Below, one piece after another: positions 17,961 to 26,858 of a stretch of DNA of 64,000 bases. Below the pieces are notes generated by a model, which worked only from the letters and a program-made list of their open reading frames with translations, was not told the DNA's origin and did not search any database. The DNA comes from Bryobacterales bacterium. GTDB taxonomy: Bacteria > Acidobacteriota > Terriglobia > Bryobacterales > Bryobacteraceae. A program made the translations under genes and the position numbers. Within the stretch, counting starts at the first letter, position 1. Every line of letters starts with the position of its first letter. The DNA lies in assembly GCA_016713735.1 (NCBI GenBank), contig JADJOP010000032.1:310001-374000 (forward strand), read 5' to 3'.

Positions 17961-18938
17961 TCAGCCGCCCGCCCCAAGCCCCGGCAATCCACCCGCTGCC
18001 GCCGCCATCCGCGCCGCCCTCACAATCGCCTCCGCCAGCGCACGCGCCCCCGCCGCTCCCAGCGCCGCCAGATCGCACTCTCGCGTGCCTAATGAAAGCG
18101 CCAACGTAACATCCCCATCGAACATGGTCCACGCCGGCGAAACGGCGCGTGCGAATCCCGCATTCGCCATCTGCGCCAGCTTCGTCGCCTGCACCTTGCT
18201 CAGCCCGGCATTCGTCGCAACAACGGCCAACGTCGTGTTCTCTCCTGCCCGCAACGCCGCGCCTCCGCGGTGCGCGCCTCGCATCAACGACGCCGCCGTG
18301 TCGGCGAACTCACTGCTCCCGGCCGCCGCCCGCGCCCCCGCCACAATCCGCCCCGTCGCCGGATCCACAACATCACCGAATGCGTTTACAGCCGCCAGCG
18401 CCGACACCTTCACTCCCGCGTATGGCCCGCTCAACTCCACCGTCGCCGTCCCGATGCCCGCCTTCATCGCCCTCGCCATTCCAAACAGCTTCCCCACGCT
18501 CGCTCCTGTCCCCGCGCCTACATTTCCCTCCGCCACCGCGCCGCTCGTCGCCGCCTTGGCCGCCGCTTCCCCCAAATCACGGTCCGGATACGCCCCCCGC
18601 TTCGCCAGCGTCAGGTCATACAGGATCGCTCCCGGCACCAGCGGCACCACCCCCGCCTGCGTCGCAAACCCCACACCCTTTCTCGCCAGGTACTGCCTCA
18701 CCCCCGAGGCCGCCTCCAACCCAAACGCGCTCCCCCCCGCCAGGCACACCCCGTGAATCTTCTCCGTCACATGATCCGGCGCCAACACCTGCCACTCCGT
18801 CGATCCCGTCGCCGACCCCCGGATGTCAATCCCTCCCACCGCCCCGCTCTCACACAACACCACCGTGCATCCCGTGCGCGAATCGCGCCGCGAGGCATGC
18901 CCCACCAGAATGCCGTCAATGTCCGTCAAGCCCTTCAT
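17961..18938 (-). CDS. P1/DmpA family (S58) self-processing aminopeptidase
   Basis: A protein of 325 residues. Family motifs are present: CLAGGSAFGLEAASGV (65-80), the NVGAGTGASVGK glycine-rich segment (139-150), VNAFGDVVDP (184-193) and the autoprocessing site ENTTLAVVATNAGLSK. In this family the precursor cleaves before a Ser/Thr nucleophile; here the predicted cut is N234/T235. Members release N-terminal D/L-amino acids or beta-peptides. No signal peptide is seen, so it is probably cytoplasmic. It diverges from the mla operon with 144 nt between the starts. Confidence 0.85.
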   Translation of the reverse strand: MKGLTDIDGILVGHASRRDSRTGCTVVLCESGAVGGIDIRGSATGSTEWQVLAPDHVTEKIHGVCLAGGSAFGLEAASGVRQYLARKGVGFATQAGVVPLVPGAILYDLTLAKRGAYPDRDLGEAAAKAATSGAVAEGNVGAGTGASVGKLFGMARAMKAGIGTATVELSGPYAGVKVSALAAVNAFGDVVDPATGRIVAGARAAAGSSEFADTAASLMRGAHRGGAALRAGENTTLAVVATNAGLSKVQATKLAQMANAGFARAVSPAWTMFDGDVTLALSLGTRECDLAALGAAGARALAEAIVRAARMAAAAGGLPGLGAGG

Positions 18939-19082
18939 GCCAGCTCCACTCGCTCACTCGCAAGCAAGGTCCCAAGACGGCTCTATGGTAGCATCGGAAG
19001 ACCGTGTATCCAGTTGCCGTGAATGGCGATCTGATGTTCCTGCCGGCCCAGCGCTGGCTCATAGCGCCGTGATGGGGGAGAC

Positions 19083-19844
19083 TTGCTCGACTGGCTGAAA
19101 TCACAGGTTCTGGCCCTCCAGAATTTCGTCACGCTAAGCGGCCGCGCCTACGTCAACCTCTTCCGTAGTCCCCACTACGTCGACGACATCATCATCCAGA
19201 TGGATACCATCGGCGTGGGCAGCCTGCCCATCGTCCTGCTCACAGGCTTCTTCAGCGGCGCCACCATCACCCTCCAAATGTCCCGCGCCCTCAATCAGTA
19301 CGGCGCCAGCGGCGAGGTCGGCCAAATCGTCGCCATCTCCCTCGTCCGCGAACTCGGCCCCGTCCTCACCGCCGTCACCGTCGCCGGCCGCAACGCCTCC
19401 GGCATGGCCAGCGAACTCGGCTCCATGAAGGTCACCGAGCAGATCGATGCCATGCGCGCCCTCGGCACTGACCCTGCTCAGAAGCTCGTCACCCCCCGCC
19501 TCGTCGCCATCGCCATCGTTCAACCCCTCCTCACCATCCTCGCCGACGCCATCGGCCTCTTCGGCGGCTACATCATGGCCGTCCTCGCCCTCCACCTCAC
19601 CACCGATACCCAATACTGGTCCAGCGCCCACCAGGCCCTTGAATACAACGACCTCCTCCAGGGTTTGCTGAAACCCTTCATCTTCGCCCAGATCATCGCC
19701 CTCGTCGGCTGCTACTACGGCATGTTCACCAGCGGCGGCGCACAAGGCGTCGGCCGCGCCACCACTCAGGCCGTCGTCACCTCCATCGTCTGGGTCTTTG
19801 TCGTCAATCTGTTCATCGGCCAGTTCTTCATCAATCTGAGGTAG
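19083..19844 (+). CDS. mlaE: MlaE-type lipid ABC transporter permease
   Basis: A protein of 253 residues with five to six membrane helices and the MlaE signature region (LVRELGPVLTAVTVAGRNASGMASELGSMKVTEQIDAMRALGTDP, in two parts). It starts at TTG 19083, the only in-frame candidate that keeps the conserved N-terminus; a GGGGGAG tract ends 2 nt before it, which is closer than ideal. It is the first gene of mlaE-mlaF-mlaD. The complex moves phospholipids between the inner membrane and the periplasmic MCE protein and helps keep outer-membrane lipid asymmetry. The gap to mlaF is 8 nt. Confidence 0.88.
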   Translation: MLDWLKSQVLALQNFVTLSGRAYVNLFRSPHYVDDIIIQMDTIGVGSLPIVLLTGFFSGATITLQMSRALNQYGASGEVGQIVAISLVRELGPVLTAVTVAGRNASGMASELGSMKVTEQIDAMRALGTDPAQKLVTPRLVAIAIVQPLLTILADAIGLFGGYIMAVLALHLTTDTQYWSSAHQALEYNDLLQGLLKPFIFAQIIALVGCYYGMFTSGGAQGVGRATTQAVVTSIVWVFVVNLFIGQFFINLR

Positions 19845-19852
19845 CGGCGGGC

Positions 19853-20692
19853 ATGACGAACACGGCACAATCCCCGGCACCCCCCCACGAGGTTCTCCGC
19901 CTCGAAAACATCACCCTGCGCTTTGAAGACTCCACTGCCCTCGACCGCGTCAGCTTCGTCCTCCACCAAGGCGAAACCTGCATCATTCAGGGAGCCGCCG
20001 GCAGCGGTAAAACCGTCCTCCTTAAAATCGCCCTCGGCCTCATCAAACCCGACGAAGGCCGCGTCTTCGTCTTCGGCCAGGATATGACCGGCGCCCGCGA
20101 GCGCGACTGGATGGACGCCCGCGCCCGCATGGGCATCCTCTTTCAGGAAGGCGGCCTCTTCGACTCCATGACCATCGAGGACAACGTCGGCTACCCCCTC
20201 GAAAACATCAAGGCCGTCCACTGCCCTCCCGCTGAAGTCCGCCCCCGCGTCGAAGAGGCCCTTCAATTCGTCGAACTCGGCCACACCCTCGACAAGGTCC
20301 CCAGCGAACTCTCCGGTGGCATGCGCCGCCGCGTCGGCATCGCCCGCGCCGTCGTCACCCGCCCCCAACTCGTCCTCTACGATTCGCCCACCGCCGGCCT
20401 CGACCCCATCACCGCCACCACCATCATGGCCCTCGTCGCCAAGGAACGCGACACCCGCCAAACCGCCACCGCCTTGGCCACCCACCGCTATCAGGACGGC
20501 CACCTCCTGGCCAACTACATCTGGGACCCCGATCGCGGCGAACTCGTCCCCGCCCGCGGCGATTGCACCGCCGCCCGCACCCGCTTCGTCGTCATGGGCG
20601 ACGGCCGCCTGGTTTTTGAAGGCTCGCAAGCCGAGCTCGAAGCGTCTACTGATGAATACATCTCGCAGTTCGCGAGAAGATGGAAAGAGTAG
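19853..20692 (+). CDS. mlaF: MlaF-type lipid ABC transporter ATPase with altered Walker B
   Basis: A nucleotide-binding domain of 279 residues. Walker A is GAAGSGKT (47-54), the Q-loop is LFQEGGLFDSM, the signature is ELSGGMRRRVGIARA (152-166) and the H-region is ATHRYQD. Walker B reads LVLYDSPTAGLDP, so the catalytic Glu that normally follows the Asp is Ser178. The codons are GAT TCG, not a frameshift. The rest of the Mla-type fold (SGGMRRR, TAGLDP) is intact. Either ATP hydrolysis is slow or regulated, or another residue substitutes. It sits between mlaE and mlaD in one operon. Confidence 0.85.
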   Translation: MTNTAQSPAPPHEVLRLENITLRFEDSTALDRVSFVLHQGETCIIQGAAGSGKTVLLKIALGLIKPDEGRVFVFGQDMTGARERDWMDARARMGILFQEGGLFDSMTIEDNVGYPLENIKAVHCPPAEVRPRVEEALQFVELGHTLDKVPSELSGGMRRRVGIARAVVTRPQLVLYDSPTAGLDPITATTIMALVAKERDTRQTATALATHRYQDGHLLANYIWDPDRGELVPARGDCTAARTRFVVMGDGRLVFEGSQAELEASTDEYISQFARRWKE

Positions 20693-20695
20693 CCT

Positions 20696-21769
20696 ATGCC
20701 ATCAGCAAAAAAAGTAGCTTGGGCCGAATTGAAGGTCGGCGTCATGGCCCTCGTCGCCATGATCCTGCTCGGCATCCTGGTGTTTCTCATTACCGGCTCC
20801 ACCACCCTGTTCTCCGACAAGGTCACCCTCTACACCTATCTCAGTGACTCCGCCGCCCTCACCAAGGGCGCCAACGTCCGCCTCAACGGCATCCTCATCG
20901 GCAGCGTCGATAAGGTCGAACTCAGCGGCCAGTCCACCCCCACCCGCATCGTCCGCGTCACCATGAGCGTCGACAAAACCTTCCTCCCCAGCATCCCCAC
21001 TGACTCCCAGGCTATGATCGCCGCCGAAAACGTCCTCGGCAGCAAGTACATCAACATCAAACGCGGCATGCTCACCGACGCCATCCAGGCCGGCACCGAA
21101 GTCAAAGCCCTCGATACCACCGACTTCGACGACGTCGTCCAGCAAGGCTACTCCCTGCTCTCCTCCCTTCAGGGCATGCTCAAACGCGTCGACAACATCG
21201 TCAGCCTCCTCGAATCCGGCGAAGGCACCCTCGGCAAGCTCTTCAAGGACCCCACCCTCTACAACAACCTCAACGGCACCGTCGAAGAGGCCCGCAAAGT
21301 CACCGCCACCCTCTCCTCCGGCAAAGGCACCATCGGCAAGCTCATGAACGATGATGCCCTCTACACTGACCTCCGCGGCTCCCTCAACCGCGTCAACAAC
21401 GTCCTCGATGGCCTCGAACAAGGTCAGGGCACCGCCGGCAAACTCCTCAAGGACCCCGCCCTCTACGACGAACTCCGCAAGACCAACGGCGAAATCAAAA
21501 CCCTCCTCGCCGACCTCAACTCAGGCAAGGGCTCCGCCGGCAAGTTCCTCAAGACCCCCGAACTCCACAACCAGTTGCTCTCCACCATGACAAAGGTGGA
21601 TACTCTCATGGACAAGATCAACACCGGCCAGGGAACCTTGGGCCAACTCGTCGTCAATCCGCAAATGTACGAGTCCATGAACGGCTTCACGCGCGAACTC
21701 AACTCCTTCATGAAGGACTTCCGCGCCAACCCCAAGAAGTTCCTCTCCGTCAAGTTGAGCCTGTTCTAG
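20696..21769 (+). CDS. mlaD: MlaD/MCE-domain periplasmic lipid-binding protein with five 34-residue repeats
   Basis: A protein of 357 residues with one N-terminal membrane anchor at 15-34, then an MCE domain at about 42-125 (SDSAALTKGANVRLNGILIGSV). After it come five tandem repeats with an exact 34-residue period, starting at 174, 208, 242, 276 and 310, with consensus xGxGTxGKLxxDPxLYxxL. The spacing predicts an extended helical hairpin or coiled tail. It starts 3 nt after mlaF. Such long C-terminal helices in MCE proteins can form periplasm-spanning tunnels (PqiB, YebT), so this one may reach further across the periplasm than E. coli MlaD. That function is inferred. Confidence 0.87.
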   Translation: MPSAKKVAWAELKVGVMALVAMILLGILVFLITGSTTLFSDKVTLYTYLSDSAALTKGANVRLNGILIGSVDKVELSGQSTPTRIVRVTMSVDKTFLPSIPTDSQAMIAAENVLGSKYINIKRGMLTDAIQAGTEVKALDTTDFDDVVQQGYSLLSSLQGMLKRVDNIVSLLESGEGTLGKLFKDPTLYNNLNGTVEEARKVTATLSSGKGTIGKLMNDDALYTDLRGSLNRVNNVLDGLEQGQGTAGKLLKDPALYDELRKTNGEIKTLLADLNSGKGSAGKFLKTPELHNQLLSTMTKVDTLMDKINTGQGTLGQLVVNPQMYESMNGFTRELNSFMKDFRANPKKFLSVKLSLF

Positions 21770-21836
21770 CAGCGCGCCTCCCGCGGCGGCCCGGCCCCCC
21801 CGTGCCCCGCCTCCCCGCGCACGGAAGGAGTCCATC

Positions 21837-22857
<1,021 letters not shown>

Positions 22858-22861
22858 TTAA

Positions 22862-23113
22862 TCACTCCGCCCGCTCGAAATACACACCGCCCTCGTTGCC
22901 GATAATCGCATCCTGATCCGCAATCTCCGCCAGCCGGATCGTCCGCTCCTCAAACATCCACGTATGCCCTCCGTCATAAGGAAAGTAGTTGCGATCCCGG
23001 AACGTCAACACCGTCCCCGCCGCCACCTCATGGCCATCGAAATCGATGAACGTGGTCTTCACTCGGATTCGCTCCCCAGGGTTCAACTCGCACGGCCGCA
23101 CAGGTTCCATCAT
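22862..23113 (-). CDS. small DUF3601-like protein
   Basis: A protein of 83 residues with a layout resembling the DUF3601 family: an N-terminal LNPGERIRVKTTFIDFDGHEV strand pair, then TVLTFRDRNYFPYDGGHTW and a C-terminal strand (IRLAEIADQDAII). It looks like a small cytosolic beta-barrel; no catalytic residues stand out. Its stop is 4 nt from the poly-G block, so the downstream flank is unreliable, but its own end looks natural. It starts 6 nt after the cytochrome gene stop and may be the last gene of the sulfite dehydrogenase operon. Function unknown. Confidence 0.6.
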   Translation of the reverse strand: MMEPVRPCELNPGERIRVKTTFIDFDGHEVAAGTVLTFRDRNYFPYDGGHTWMFEERTIRLAEIADQDAIIGNEGGVYFERAE

Positions 23114-23119
23114 TCCCCC

Positions 23120-23419
23120 CTATCGCCCCACCCCATCCGCCGACCGCGGCAACGCTTCCACCGGCTTGTCATCGCCATACTTCTCCACCAAATACACCAC
23201 CAGCGCCTCGCGCTCCGCGATCCTCGCCCCCCACCGCGCCATCTTGTCCAGCTCTTTCTCCCAGCCCGCCCGCGACAGCCGCTGCGTCGAACTGATACGC
23301 AAACTATGGCACCCCACGCACGCCTTCCGTTCCTCCGCCGCTCCCTTGGCCACCAACGCCGCATCGGCTCCATACGCCGCCATCGCCGCCCACAACATCA
23401 CCATCGCTCTCATCTTCAT
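23120..23419 (-). CDS. small periplasmic cytochrome c, probable partner of the molybdoenzyme
   Basis: A protein of 99 residues with a signal peptide (about 1-20, ending AYGADA) and one haem c motif CVGCH (C34, C37, H38). A plausible distal ligand is Met60 (ELDKMARWGA). Its start overlaps the stop of the SorA-like gene by 4 nt (ATGA). This gene pair matches the SorA-SorB layout, where the cytochrome subunit takes electrons from the molybdenum centre. A direct electron-acceptor role is inferred from the coupling and the haem motif. Confidence 0.75.
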   Translation of the reverse strand: MKMRAMVMLWAAMAAYGADAALVAKGAAEERKACVGCHSLRISSTQRLSRAGWEKELDKMARWGARIAEREALVVYLVEKYGDDKPVEALPRSADGVGR

Positions 23420-24582
23420 GCCTCCACCACCGCCGCAATCCGCTCAATGCTGTTCCACAAATACCCGCTCGGATTCCACGCCGCCTCAATCGGCTGCGTC
23501 CGCCCCGCCGAATCCGTCGCCCGCACACACAGCGTGAAATACCCTGCCCCCGGCGGCGTCCACTCATGGCGCCACTGCCGCCACGCAAACCGGAAGTCCT
23601 CTTTCCCCAACGTCGCGTCCAACCACCGCGCGCCCCCATCCGTCGACACCTCCACCCGCGCAATGCGGTTCTCACCGCCCCACGCAAACCCCGCCAGCGC
23701 CACCTTCCCCATCCGCATCCGCGCCGGATTCGCCGCCGTCCCGCCCCCCGGACTCGTGAAGATCGACTTCACCGGCATCGCCTCAATCACTTCCATATCC
23801 TCCGGCCGCGCCGCCCCGCCCGGCGCCACCGGCAGCTTCGGATACTTGTACGCCGTCGCAAAATAGAACCCCTTGTCCGCCTCCCCCACCGCCGTCACCC
23901 GCGTCACCCACTTCACCCAACTCGCCCCATCCCAACCCGGCACAATCAACCGCGCCGGCGCTCCGTGAATCTCCGGCAGCGGCTTGCCGTTCATCGTCAG
24001 CGCGATCATCGTGTCCGCATCCAGACACTTCCTCACCGGCACCGAGCGGATGAAATCCGGCGTCTGCCCCGCCCCCACATCGGCCCCGTCAAAGCTCGCA
24101 TATAAGGCCTTCCCCTCCACACCGGCCCGCTGCAGCAACTCCGCCACCCGCACTCCGCCCCACTCCGCCGTCCCCACCGCGCCCTTCGTCCACTGCAAAC
24201 CGGGAATCGATGGTCTGAAATACCCCCGCCCGTTCCCCGCGCACTCCAGCGTCGCCGGCAGCTTATGCTGCGGCAGCTTCAACATCTCGTCCAGCGAAAG
24301 CGTCAGCGGCCGCGACACCATGCCCTCCACCGACAACCGCCACTGCCCCACATCCACCCGCGGCCGCGGCAAATGCTGCCGCACAAAGAACCGCTCCACC
24401 GGCGTCAAAAACGAATCAAGCGTGTCCGCCGGCGCCTCCAAGTCCTCGGGAAAATCGTTGTGCACCAGCATCGAACGCTTCCCCGGAAACACCAGCGGCT
24501 TCCCCGTCTGCCCCAGCAACGGCAAACCCATCGCAGCGGCAAGCCACCGCCGCCGCGGAAACTGCATCAACTTCGGCATCAT
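23416..24582 (-). CDS. SorA-like sulfite dehydrogenase / sulfite oxidase family molybdopterin protein
   Basis: 388 residues from ATG 24582, chosen because GGA lies 6 nt upstream and it precedes a Tat-like signal (FPRRRWLAAAMGLPLLG); an upstream TTG is less likely. The oxidoreductase molybdopterin domain contains the Mo-ligating Cys in ATLECAGNGR (about residue 114). A C-terminal Mo-co dimerisation (Ig-like) domain has VEVSTDGGARW and WRQWRHEWTPP. Sulfite oxidation to sulfate in the periplasm is the family activity, though related enzymes act on other oxyanions or sulfoxides. The coupled cytochrome gene supports a dehydrogenase. Nearby sulfatases could generate sulfate rather than sulfite, so no direct pathway link is claimed. 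Confidence 0.82.
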   Translation of the reverse strand: MMPKLMQFPRRRWLAAAMGLPLLGQTGKPLVFPGKRSMLVHNDFPEDLEAPADTLDSFLTPVERFFVRQHLPRPRVDVGQWRLSVEGMVSRPLTLSLDEMLKLPQHKLPATLECAGNGRGYFRPSIPGLQWTKGAVGTAEWGGVRVAELLQRAGVEGKALYASFDGADVGAGQTPDFIRSVPVRKCLDADTMIALTMNGKPLPEIHGAPARLIVPGWDGASWVKWVTRVTAVGEADKGFYFATAYKYPKLPVAPGGAARPEDMEVIEAMPVKSIFTSPGGGTAANPARMRMGKVALAGFAWGGENRIARVEVSTDGGARWLDATLGKEDFRFAWRQWRHEWTPPGAGYFTLCVRATDSAGRTQPIEAAWNPSGYLWNSIERIAAVVEA

Positions 24583-24623
24583 GTCGTTCCAGGCTAGCAA
24601 GAGACGCCCGGACCGCGCCGCGC

Positions 24624-25622
24624 CTACCCCCCCTTCACCCCGCCCGTGCTCTCCCGCACCACCAGCTCCGGATCGATCACGATCTCCTGCGGCATCGCCT
24701 CCGCATCCACCGCCGCCGTCAGGCTCTCGAAAATCTGCCGCCCGATCTGCTCGCGCGGAATGTGCACCGTCGTCAGCGCCGGATTCAAAAACTCCGACAG
24801 CCGGATGTTGTCAAACCCCGTCACCGACACATCCCCCGGCACCGAGATGTTCATCTCCCGCAACTGCCGCAACACGCCCACCGCCATGAAGTCGTTCACG
24901 CACAAAATCGCCGTCGGGTTGAACCCCGAGTGATACAACTGCCTCACCGCCCGCCGCCCGCCGTCAAACCCATCGCTATCGGCAATCGTCGTGTACTCCA
25001 CCCCGCCGCCCAACTGCTCCATCACCTGCGAAAACGTCCGTTTCCGGTCGCTCAACGGACCCAGCGACGTGTGATGCCCGATGAACGCCATCCGCCGGTG
25101 CCCCAGGCTATACAAATACTCGGCGATCCGCTGCATCCCCCGCGAGTAGTTCGTCTTGATCGACGTGATGTACGGACGCGGCTCGCCCACATCCAGAATC
25201 ATCGTCCGCACCTTGCGCTCTTCCAGCTCCTGCGACAGCAGCGGGTCCATCTCGCTCACAATCAGCGCCAGCCCCGCCACACGCCGCCCCAGCATCAGGT
25301 GCACACTCTTCGCCAGCCGGTCCGGATCGTAATCCGTGTTCGCCACCAGCACCTCAAAGCCCCGGCTGTGCGCCTCATCTTCCAGGCTCCGGAAAATGTC
25401 CAGGAAAAACGGATTCTCCACGTTCGACACAATCAGCCCCAGCGCCTTCGACGTCCCCCCCGCCAGCGCTCGCGCGTGAATGTTCGGGTAATACTTCAGC
25501 TCCTCCACCGCCTTCAACACCTTGGCGCGCGTCGACCCCTTCACCACCCCAATGTTGTTCAGTACACGCGAAACCGTTGCGGTGGATACCCCCGCTCGTT
25601 GGGCCACATCTTCGAGATTCAT
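24624..25622 (-). CDS. LacI-family transcriptional regulator
   Basis: A protein of 332 residues. The N-terminal LacI helix-turn-helix is at 1-25 (LEDVAQRAGVSTATVSRVLN), a hinge helix with ARALAGG lies near 50-56, and a periplasmic-binding-protein-like effector domain fills the rest (LGLIVSNVENPFFLDIFRSLEDEA, and a typical C-terminal half with TTVHIPREQIGRQIFESL). It should bind a sugar or sugar derivative and control neighbouring carbohydrate genes. The stop of the upstream aldose 1-epimerase gene is 28 nt before its start on the same strand, so the two probably form one transcript. Confidence 0.9.
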   Translation of the reverse strand: MNLEDVAQRAGVSTATVSRVLNNIGVVKGSTRAKVLKAVEELKYYPNIHARALAGGTSKALGLIVSNVENPFFLDIFRSLEDEAHSRGFEVLVANTDYDPDRLAKSVHLMLGRRVAGLALIVSEMDPLLSQELEERKVRTMILDVGEPRPYITSIKTNYSRGMQRIAEYLYSLGHRRMAFIGHHTSLGPLSDRKRTFSQVMEQLGGGVEYTTIADSDGFDGGRRAVRQLYHSGFNPTAILCVNDFMAVGVLRQLREMNISVPGDVSVTGFDNIRLSEFLNPALTTVHIPREQIGRQIFESLTAAVDAEAMPQEIVIDPELVVRESTGGVKGG

Positions 25623-25650
25623 TCTGCTCCGTCCTTGCCTCTCAGGACCC

Positions 25651-26808
25651 CTACTGCGCGGTCAGGAACCGGTACGACGTCGTCGACCGGTACCGCTCCG
25701 CCGGTCCTAACCGCGTACTCGGAAACGAAGGCTGATTCGGAGAATCGGGATAGTGCTGCGTCTCCATGCAGAAGGCGGCCCGGTGCCCATACACCTTGCC
25801 TCCCTTGCCCGTCAGCGTGCCATCCAGAAAATTGCCCGTGTAAAACTGCAGCCCGGGCTCGGTCGTATACACCTCCATCACGCGCCCCGACGTGGGTTCG
25901 GTCACGCGCGCCGCCAGTCCCATATCGCCCACCGGCTTGTCCAATACCCAATTGTGATCGTAGCCTTTGCCCGCCGCGATCTGCCCGTCCTTTGCCTCAA
26001 TCCGCTCGCCAATCACGTGCGCCGTGCGGAAATCAAACGGCGTTCCCTCCACCTGCTTCAACTCACCCGTCGGAATCAACCCCGCATCCACCGGCGTGAA
26101 CCGGCTCCCGAAAATCGTCACCGAGTGATTCAGGATGTTCCCCTCGCCCTGTCCCGCCAAATTGAAATAGGAGTGATTCGTCAGATTCACCACCGTCGGC
26201 TTGTCCGTCACCGCCTCATAATCGATCTTCAACTCGTTCCGCTCATTCAACAGCGTGTACGACACCGTCGTCGTCAACGTCCCCGGATACCCTTCCTCGC
26301 CGTCCTTGCTCGTGTACACCAGGTCCAGCCGCACACCGTCTGAGGTCGACATCTCCTTGGCCCGCCACACCACTTTGTCAAACCCCTTCAACCCTCCATG
26401 CAGCGCGTTGGGCCCGTTGTTCACCGCCAGCTTGTACACCGTCCCGTCCAGCGTGAACTGCCCTTTTCCAATGCGGTTCCCATACCGCCCGATGATCGCG
26501 CCAAAATACGGGTGCTCCTTCAAATACCCCGCCAGCGAGTCGAACCCCAATACGACATCGGACGTCTTGCCCGCCTTGTCCGGCGTCATCATCGACACCA
26601 CGATCCCGCCATAGGTCGAGATCTTGACCTGCATCCCCTTCGTGTTGCTCAACGTGTAGAGATCGACGGACTCGCCCGCGCCCGTCGCGCCGAACGCTTC
26701 TTTCGTAATCGTCATGGGTGAGGTGTCAGCCTTCTTCTCTTCCTGCCGCGAACTGCATTGGATCAGAGAAACTGCCGCAAACAAGGTGAGGAGTAAATGA
26801 TGGCGCAT
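25651..26808 (-). CDS. galM: aldose 1-epimerase, exported
   Basis: A protein of 385 residues of the GalM family. Catalytic His residues are in NALHGG (H137) and TNHSYFNL (H212), and the general base Glu is in TTEPGLQ (E317); KGYDHNW (about 281-287) is also typical. The N-terminus (MRHHLLLTLFAAVSLIQCSS) is a signal peptide with a possible lipoprotein Cys18; the Q at -1 makes the lipobox imperfect. It would act in the periplasm, mutarotating aldoses released by surface enzymes. It is followed 28 nt later by the LacI regulator on the same strand. Confidence 0.9.
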   Translation of the reverse strand: MRHHLLLTLFAAVSLIQCSSRQEEKKADTSPMTITKEAFGATGAGESVDLYTLSNTKGMQVKISTYGGIVVSMMTPDKAGKTSDVVLGFDSLAGYLKEHPYFGAIIGRYGNRIGKGQFTLDGTVYKLAVNNGPNALHGGLKGFDKVVWRAKEMSTSDGVRLDLVYTSKDGEEGYPGTLTTTVSYTLLNERNELKIDYEAVTDKPTVVNLTNHSYFNLAGQGEGNILNHSVTIFGSRFTPVDAGLIPTGELKQVEGTPFDFRTAHVIGERIEAKDGQIAAGKGYDHNWVLDKPVGDMGLAARVTEPTSGRVMEVYTTEPGLQFYTGNFLDGTLTGKGGKVYGHRAAFCMETQHYPDSPNQPSFPSTRLGPAERYRSTTSYRFLTAQ

Positions 26809-26858
26809 GGATTCGGTTCCCCATCAGAATACAGCACTCCCGTGCGTGCCGCCCTCTC

